A DNA stretch of 64,000 nt from Nelumbo lutea (Eukaryota; Streptophyta; Magnoliopsida; Proteales; Nelumbonaceae): the NCBI GenBank assembly GCA_022828595.1, contig JAKGHH010000002.1, positions 81,192,383 to 81,256,382 of the forward strand. The letters run 5' to 3'. This document shows, one piece after another, positions 56,640 to 64,000 of the stretch (its first letter is position 1; every line of letters starts with the position of its first letter). The position numbers and the translations under genes were made by a program. The notes beneath the pieces were generated by a model. The model made no database searches. It had not been told where the DNA came from and worked only from the letters and a program-made list of their open reading frames with translations.

Positions 56640-58589
56640 TGTTAGACAGTTTTGTATGCCCTAAGCTTCAATCAAGATTATGAACTTTATGATTTTATTA
56701 TAAATGAATAAAAGTGCATATTTGATTCATGTTCCCTTGGTATGTTTCTATCTAATACCCTTAAACTGGACACTTAATGAGACTCTTGTTAATTTAGAAT
56801 GTTCACAGCCAGTGGGTCGGTCTGGGGAGACCTATCCTGACAAGGCTGACACTGTGGTGCCACCAAGTCGGTTGGTGTGGCCTGTCTCAGCTGCCAAGGT
56901 GAGACCCTAGGCACATACAGTGTAGGATTAATTGAATCTATGAGCTGGACCAGATTTCCAGTATTGCCTTGGACCTTGGAGATTGATGGGAAAAACTGAA
57001 AAGTTACACCCGACCCCTAGACTTGATTATGATACTGCACTAGGTGTCAGATTGGGCTATCTTTGTTATACCAATCAGTGAGATCCTTAGCGGGGGTCAA
57101 AACCTGGGTATGTTGGGACAGTCTGAGAATTCATCTGAGTGGGTGATCAGAGTGATAGGATCAGCCCCTTTGTCGGACAAAGGTAATGATCGGGGATGCA
57201 CTCTCTCTGATGGAAACCAAGATTGTCAGCAGTCGATTTCAATCGTTGAGATTTGTTTTGCAAAATATATCTTATATGAGATATAAAAGTATATATATTA
57301 TGGTTTCGAAATGATTTACAAAAGGTTTTAATTCCCGAGATCCATATAAGCAAAGAGTGCAACACTGTTCCTTGCAATCGAGGGAGAGGTCCTCTCTTGT
57401 CAAGCAGTGTGATATTATTATGGGCAGAGAGGTTAAGTGTAAGACCATTGAGGATAATGCCTAATAGGCTAATCTTGCATCTGCCCACAGTCCCTGGGTG
57501 TTACAAGGTGGCTTAGCCCAAGGACCACTTAGGGTAAGTGTTGGGCCCATAGAGCCCATAAGATGGGTTTCAGGGGGTACATTGTCCATAACAATGTATT
57601 CGGCCAGGCCTTGTAACAAAGGCTGGGGTGAACCCATGTGGCTGATGTGTAGATCATGTTTGGGTCCCATGCCCTACAAGGAAGCCCAACTGGGCAATAG
57701 TTTGGACCACTAAGTGAGTACATAACCTTAATTGAGCCTAAAGCCCATTTCGAACTGGGCTGATTTGATCAGTCAATTAAAAGGGGCAAATTCTGAAGTG
57801 GATCAGCTCATAGGATTGGGCCTAGACCCTATCCACTTAGAGAGTCCAAGATCTAAATAAGATTAAGATCTGGAAGCCTCTTAATTAGATTAGGAGATGG
57901 CTGATCTGATCTGCAGATAAGATAAGGGTTCTTCCTTATCACTTAAAGGGACTTCTAATCCAAATATAATTTGGATCAGCAGCTCCTAATAGGATTAGGA
58001 GCTGATCCCTTTAAACCTATAAAAGGAGGAGGGGGCGACAGCCTTTAGAGATGCAACCCAAAAACTCTTGTCTTCAGAGCTGAAATCGCAAGAAGAGAGA
58101 ATTCTGTACCCTGTGAAATCTCTCTTGTTGCCTCCTTCCTGCCGCCGCCATTATCTCCAGTTCGATCTCTAGTTCTTGGGAGAAATCAAGATCTAATCTT
58201 GATATCAGTCTTTTGGGAAAAGATTGATTGGAGTTGTACTCACAAGCCATCCAGTTGATTCTTGCGAAGGGTCAAGTTCTTTTGAAGAACATTGTTGATT
58301 CTGCTCTATCCTACACTGCGCCATCTTCAATGGGAGCAGTCTTTGGATCCTTCCTTGGGCGTGAGCACCTCCATTGGGAGATATTATTTCTCCATATCAG
58401 GTACATCCTCCCTCCTACTCCTTTTGGTTCAGATCTGGTCTGGTTAATGTTTCAAGATTGATCATTCAAAAATATGTTTTTCTAAAATAAGGAATTCGAT
58501 TCCCTACAAAGATGTGAGAAATTTTTTAAATTCGCCCAGTCCATTCCGCACGATTTGGGTGTCCATGTGATGGATATCCTATCCCTTCA
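56640..58589 (+). repeat. Copia 5' LTR (fourth element)
   Basis: Begins TGTTAGACAGTTTTGTATGCC and ends CCTATCCCTTCA; 1,950 bp. Preceded by CTAGA (56635-56639) and followed by a good PBS. U3 has palindromic units, including a perfect AGCTCCTAAT-AGG-ATTAGGAGCT at 57981-58003 just before the TATA box. By eye it differs from the solo LTR at 46069 at roughly one base in twelve. Confidence 0.95.
58018..58024 (+). promoter_or_regulatory. TATA box of Copia 5' LTR
   Basis: TATAAAAGGAGGAGGG, 15 bp after the perfect hairpin. The same box is at 47444, and the TATAAAT variant at 4154 and 10298, so the U3/R border is conserved. Confidence 0.7.
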
Positions 58590-58590
58590 G

Positions 58591-58603
58591 TGGTATCAGA
58601 GCC
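58591..58603 (+). other. PBS for initiator tRNA-Met
   Basis: TGGTATCAGAGCC, one base after the LTR end. It matches the complement of the plant initiator tRNA-Met 3' end and fixes the LTR boundary and orientation. Confidence 0.92.
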
Positions 58604-60380
58604 ATGGTTCAAATCTTGAACCAATTTGTTTCAAATCTGAACATGCGCAAATGGGCAGAAGGCATTCTACCCGAATTGCGAAGATATGGGTTTTGGGAAA
58701 TTTGTTCCCAAAATTGATGGGAAAATAGTCTGAAATTAATTTTATATAAATCTGATTATTGTTTAGAATAGTTTTTTATGATTTTCTTGATTTATGGGTT
58801 GTTCGTACAAGAGGAAATTGAATACTTGGTTTGCGCAGGGAACCTGCAAGATTTGCAGTTTCTTGATTTATTCATTATATTTGGTTTGTAAATATTTTTT
58901 TTTTATTTTTTAGACTTAATGTCTTAGGTATTTGATCTGATGTAATTATAATAGAAATTAGGTTTTCTATTTCTATTTATTTTTGGATCGAAGATGGCGG
59001 CGCATGGAAGGAGATTTCGTAGATGGGACATTCGCTACCTATGATTTGCAGTTTGTGAAACTGGAATCTATGATCTAACCTCTATTTTTCAAGATGGATT
59101 GTGCGAACAGCCCTGTTTGACTGATTCTTGATTTTGTTTTATCAGTTCTTTAATTTCAGATTATTTTCTTGAATTAAAGATTCAATTAAAGATCAAACCC
59201 TAGACCCATTCGAACCAAGATTGGTTCAAATTGTTTGGACCAAATCTAGGGTTCGATCAAGGCTGAATATCAGCCTTTTTTTGTTTAATGGGCCTAGGGA
59301 TTGATAATTAATTGGATATTTAATTCGGTCCAACCTGTAAGGCCCAATTTTAAATTGTTAAAACTACCAAAAGCCCACTTCAAAGGATAAAGCTATATGC
59401 GCCAAACTAGGTAACCCTAATTCAGCCCAAATACCTAGATGATGTTACTTGTTAATATTATAGATTTAAAATGGGCTTCAAATGGGCATTACAGATGATT
59501 AATTCATTGGATCAATTTATCCCTGCGTGAGATGTATGGATGTGTGATGTGCTACGTAAATGGACCATAAGTGCTTGGCCCATGCTCAATCGACAGTGGC
59601 TCTTGCACACACCATGGCTGAATGCACATCATTTCCATGGTGTCCCTTTTGGTCATTGGATGACCTCCCTCAATGGTGGGCCCCACACCTCATCAAGAGG
59701 TTATGTGTGAAACCCTAACCGATTAAGTCCCACCGAAATCTAACTTTATGAAAGTCAGTGGGAGCCACTTTGGTTTGACCTAAATCAAATTAGGGTGTAA
59801 TTAACAGTACCCTCCAGCTAATATAAGTGCATGTGATAGGGAGATTCATACGATGAACTCTCTAAAGGCATTCCATCATTAGCATGAGGATGGGTCCTTC
59901 AGTAATGAGGAAACACACCAAAAAATGGGCTATCCATTTGCTGTTGGGCTTGTCTGAGTGTTTCATAAGATGATAGGGGCGTCATAGACTGATGCGGAAG
60001 GGGCTTCACCAAAAAATGGGAACTCTCTCACGGTACCTTGATATTCACGAATATGATGGGTAAGCACTCACTGGATAGAAAGGTTTACCTGAAAACGGCT
60101 TTGAACCTTGTCTGACAAAGGTCAAAGAGAAAACTCAAATGATGAGTGGATATGATCCTTCACAGAAAGGTGGTGGGGTTATGCAACTGAAATAGTTGGC
60201 TCCATGCACCCTATGTGATTTTCCACATTTCTAGAGACAACCCATAGTCTCCGTCACTAAGAAAGGAGGGAAATCTCAGAGATGAATGAATGAAAATGGA
60301 ACGTAGATTAAAATCCATATCTATGTAATGAACATGAATCAAATTAGGTTGTGGACTGATGTTTGCTCTTTTATCAGAAA
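58604..60380 (+). other. Copia untranslated leader
   Basis: About 1.8 kb between PBS and gag, non-coding, with T-runs (for example 58891-58918). Same leader as 10866-12093 plus 14024-14544 and the fragment at 35790-36440. Confidence 0.85.
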
Positions 60381-61200
60381 ATGGCAAACTGATCATTTCC
60401 AAAGCTTCTTGATGACAACAAGCTTAAGGGCCCAAAATATGCCAACTGGTACAGGAACCTTATGCTAGTCCTAGCTTCTAAAGGATAGACAAAGTAGCAA
60501 AGAATCCTACCCCGGAGCGTTCGGGTGATGGGACTTCTGAGGCCCGAAGGAGAGACTATCAGGAATGGGAGGAGAAAAACTCCCTTGCCCGGTGTTACAT
60601 CATTGCCTCCTTGGACAATCCAATACAGAGGCAGTTCGATCAGGATCGAACTTACCAAGGACATATTGGATAGTCTCAGGATGATGTATGAAGAGCAGAA
60701 TCATTCTACTCGACAAAAGGTCTTGAAACAGTTCATGACCGCACAAATGACCAAGGGCCAACAAGTTCATGACCATTGTCTTCGGATGATGGGATACATC
60801 AACGAACTGGAGGCTCTTGGATCCGTGCTGGACCTTGCGACCCAGATAGATGCTATCCTTAATTCTTTGCCTCCTTCCTTTAATCCGTTCATTATGAACT
60901 ATAACATGAACAAGCTGAATGTCAGTTTGCAAGAGCTCAATAATATGTTGCAAAGAGCTGAAGAACTGATTAGAAAGGATGAGCCTGTAGCTATGCTTGC
61001 TGAAGCTAGCAAGACAGGCAAGAGAAAGAGGAAGGCAAAGAATCCTCAAAAGAAAGCCACTAAGGGTAAGAAGTAGAAGAAAGACAAAGCATCGGATGTC
61101 TGTCACTTCTGCAAGAAGACCAACCACTGGAAAAGGAACTGTCCTACCTACCTGGAATCCAAGAAAGGTAATTTCGAAACTTGTGTTATAGAAACCAATC
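60381..61200 (+). pseudogene. Copia gag (fourth element)
   Basis: Starts ATGGCAAAC at 60381, with TGA as codon 4, then LLDDNKLKGPKYANWYRNL. A frameshift near 60480-60520 precedes the long open stretch 60525-61076 (gag core with MTKGQQVHDHCLRMMGYI and LPPSFNPFIMNYNMNKLN, then a basic tail). TAG at 61074-61076. The zinc knuckle CHFCKKTNHWKRNC at 61101-61142 is complete (C-X2-C-X4-H-X4-C). The best gag copy in the window. The long LTR and gag resemble the Angela/BARE group of Copia, by memory only. Confidence 0.9.
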
Positions 61201-62640
61201 TGTTGGTAGCTTCTGCATCCTGGTGTATTAACTCTGGGGCTTCAACTCATGCCTGTAATTCACTACAGGGGTTCAAGGTAAGCAGAATGCTAAGTGAAGG
61301 AGAAGTCACACTCTACTTGGGGACTACTGCAACTGTTGTAGCCGCGGCCATAGGAACCGTGGAGTTACTTTTTAGAGAATGAACTATTGTACTGAGAGAT
61401 TGTCTTTATGTACAAAGTTTAAGGAGAATTTTGATTTCTGTCTCAAAAATGTGTGTAGATGGTTATTCTGTCTTCTTTAGTAATACGATTACTATAAAAA
61501 GAAATAACAGATTCATCGCATACGGGGAACTGGAGAACGGTTTCTATGTTCTACATCTTTCTCTAGAAACTAACATAACCGAAACTATGTCGGCTAAAAT
61601 CCCCAAGAAGAGAGCCCATGATAGAGTTAATCCCACGTGCCTGTGGCATTACCAACTTGGCCACATCGGTGTTGACCGAATCACAAGGTTGGTAAAGGAT
61701 GGTCCTTTGGATTTTCTAACCGTAGAAGATCTTCCCACCTGTGAGCCTTGCCTACAAGGCAAGACGATGAAATGGCCATTTAACGATAAGCCTGAAAGAT
61801 GTACAGGCACACTTGATCTAATACATACTGATGTATGTGGTCCCCTAAGTATTAGGACACGAAATCAACACGTGTATTTCATCACCGTCACAGATGATTT
61901 TACACGATATGGTTACATGTACCTAATGAGACACAAGTCTAAATCATTTGAAAAGTTCAAAAATTTAGACAAGAGGTCGAGAAACAGTTAGGGAGAGAAA
62001 TTAAATCCCTTCGATCAGATCGAGGGGGTGAGTATCTCTTTGACGAATTCGGGGACTACTTAAAGGACAATGGGATAGTATCACAATTAGCTCCTCCTGC
62101 TACACCACAACTTAACGGTGTTTCAGAGAGGAGGAATAGGACCTTATTGGATATGGTCCGGTCGCTTCTCATACACTCAGAGTTACCCACATCCTTTTGG
62201 GGTTACGCATTAGAGACTGCGACTTACGTGCTGAATCGGGTTCCAACCAAATCGGTTCTGAATAATCCATATGAACTTTGGACCAGAAAGAAACCAAGTG
62301 TCAGACACTTGAAGATTTGGGGTTGTCCAAAACACGTTAAAAGAACGAGTGTAGACATGTTGGAATCCAAAACCAATTGTTGCCTATTTGTAGGCTACAA
62401 AAAAGGCTCTGTAGGTTACCTATTTTGTGACCCAAGTGAGCAGAAAGTGTTCTGTAGTTGAAATGCACATTTCTTGAAAACCGATTTCATCCTAGACACC
62501 CATCATCAGGAAGTTGTTCTTGATGAGGAGAGCTCAGGAGCAGTGGGAGATGTCCCACAAGTTCCAGGTAGTGACCAACCTAGAAGATCCACTCGGGTAT
62601 CCAGGCACCAGTCTGTTATGGTTATGATCAGGATAGTTAC
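61201..62640 (+). pseudogene. Copia protease and integrase (fourth element)
   Basis: The protease motif is INSGASTHAC (61228-61257), with the catalytic Asp changed to Asn. TGA at 61379-61381. Integrase: zinc finger LWHYQLGHIG ... CEPCLQGK (61642-61762), first catalytic Asp in HTDVCGP (61830-61832), second in RSDRGGEY (62018-62020) and Glu in VSERRN (62126-62128), all present. A frameshift near 61966 and a TGA at 62459-62461 break the frame. Confidence 0.9.
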
Positions 62641-64000
62641 CTGGTGAAAACCTTGACTAGTGAGCAGGATCCCGTGACTTACGCGGAAGATATGTTGGAC
62701 ATAGATTCCCAGAAGTGGGTGGAGGCTATGAGAGCAGAGATGGACTCAATGGAGATCAATGAAGTCTGGACTCTAGTAGATCCACCCTCTGGGGTAAAAG
62801 CAATCGGTTGCAACTGGATTTACAAAAGGAAGAAGGGCTCCGATGGTAGGGTTGAGACCTCCAAAGCTCATCTGGTGGCAAAAGGGTACACTCAGAAAGA
62901 GGGCATCGATTATGAGGAAACATTTTCCCCTATGGCCATGCTTAAATCCATTAGGATCCTGCTAGCTGTAGCAACATACCATGATTATGAAATTTGGCAG
63001 ATGGATGTCAAAACTACATTCCTAAATGGAGATCTTACTGAAGATATCTATATGCAACAGCCGCAAGGCTTCATTGCTGCAGGTCAGGAAAACATGGTAT
63101 GTAAACTTAATAGAGCCATTTATGGACTTAAGCAAGCTTCTAGAAGTTGAAACATCCGTTTTGACTCTGTTGTCAAATCGTTTGACTTCGAGCAGAATTT
63201 GGATGAACCCTGTGTCAACAGGAAGTATAGTGGAGATAAGGTTACCTTCTTGGTTCTATATGTAAATGACATTCTACTCATTGGGAATGATGTGGGAATG
63301 TTAACTACGGTGAAAGTATGGCTTTCATAGCAATTCTCCATGAAAGATCTTGGAGAAGCCTCCTATATATTGGGTCTTCGACTCTATAGAGATAGATCGA
63401 AGTGGATAATAGAATTATCCCAATCTGCTTACATTGACAAAATAGTCAAAAGATATAGCATGGAGAACTCCAAGAAAGGAAATGTTCCTTTCAGGCACAG
63501 AGTCACTCTCTCTAAGAAGATGTCTCCCAAGACTTCTGAGGAGATTGATGGCATGAAAGACGTTCCCTATGCCTCTGTCGTAGGAAGCATCAGGTATGCC
63601 ATGCTGTGCACTCGTCCTGACATTGCTCAGCCAGTGAGTGTAGTAAGCAGATTTCAGGCCAACTCAGGGCAGGAGCACTAGATTGTCGTGAAAAACATAC
63701 TTAAGTACCTTCGAAGGATAAAAGAGTTTTATCTAGTATTCGATGGTAGCTCACTATAGATCCAAGGGTATACAGATGCCAATTTTCAGTCAGATCCAAA
63801 TGATAGAAAGTCTACATCTGGATATGTTTTCACGATAGGATCGTGTGTTGTTTGCTAGAAAAGCAGCAAACTGGGGTCCACTGCAGACTCCACGACCAAG
63901 GTCGAGTACATTGCTGCAAGTGAGGCTGCCAAAGAAGCTGTGTGGATGAAGAAGTTCGATCACAAGTTGGGAGTAATTCCATCCAGCACATCACCCATCC
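62641..64000 (+). pseudogene. Copia RT and RNase H (fourth element, runs off the window)
   Basis: RT is open from 62644 to 63150: WTLVDPPSGVKAIGCNWIYK, KGYTQKEGIDYEETFSPM, WQMDVKTTFLNGDL, YGLKQASR. The catalytic box reads YVND instead of YVDD (63259-63270), so a metal-binding Asp is lost. Stops at 63148-63150, 63328-63330 and 63679-63681; 63340-63681 is open (connection). RNase H from about 63760 (KSTSGYVFTIGSC) has a stop at 63856-63858. The window ends before the 3' LTR. Confidence 0.9.

Noticed and set aside
60600..61127. Minus-strand 175-codon frame opposite Copia gag
   Set aside because: Shadow of gag, not open in the other gag copy at 14545-15330.

Overview
The window looks like repeat-rich heterochromatin from a flowering plant. 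It consists almost entirely of LTR retrotransposons nested inside each other, with long LTRs, plant-type primer binding sites (initiator tRNA-Met for the Copia family, tRNA-Asp for the Athila-like element) and many disabling stops and frameshifts. I found no intact host gene, no rRNA or tRNA gene and no CRISPR array. The species cannot be read from the sequence.

Layout. 1-1500: unassigned AT-rich DNA that resembles a minus-strand LTR. 1513-19531: a stack of one Copia family with ~1.9-kb LTRs (TG...CA, ends TGTTAGACA / ATCCCTTCA). It comprises a 5'-truncated pol with its 3' LTR; an older pol split by a minus-strand solo LTR (TSD AAGAT); and a third element whose leader is split by another minus-strand solo LTR (TSD TGATG). 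19532-20112: a fragment with a plant mobile domain (PMD). 20113-33755: an Athila-like Ty3/gypsy element in which about 3 kb (PBS, gag, protease, start of RT) is present twice in tandem; its 3' LTR carries a minus-strand solo LTR of a related family.

33756-50178: an inverted pair of PMD-bearing, Tat-like fragments. The left copy is split by an 8.9-kb LTR element (TSD CTATG) that now holds a Copia leader and a chromovirus; the right copy is split by a Copia solo LTR (TSD CTAGA). 50179-56337: a Tat-lineage gypsy pol with dual RNase H, followed by an antisense gene in four exons. 56356-64000: a duplicated PMD piece, then a Copia element with 5' LTR, PBS, leader, gag and pol that runs off the window.

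Two structures stand out. First, the minus-strand gene at 54220-56337 keeps one reading frame over three exons and two short GT-AG introns (a third intron is likely) while lying inside a retrotransposon of the opposite orientation. Second, in the PMD/Tat-like family each of several G-rich polypurine tracts is directly preceded by a 30-nt stem-loop (12-6-12). Stems differ between copies by paired changes, and the last module abuts the 3' LTR.

How the parts relate: every coding region is a retrotransposon gag, protease, RT/RNase H, integrase or extra ORF, and all copies carry lesions. The nesting order can be read from target-site duplications.
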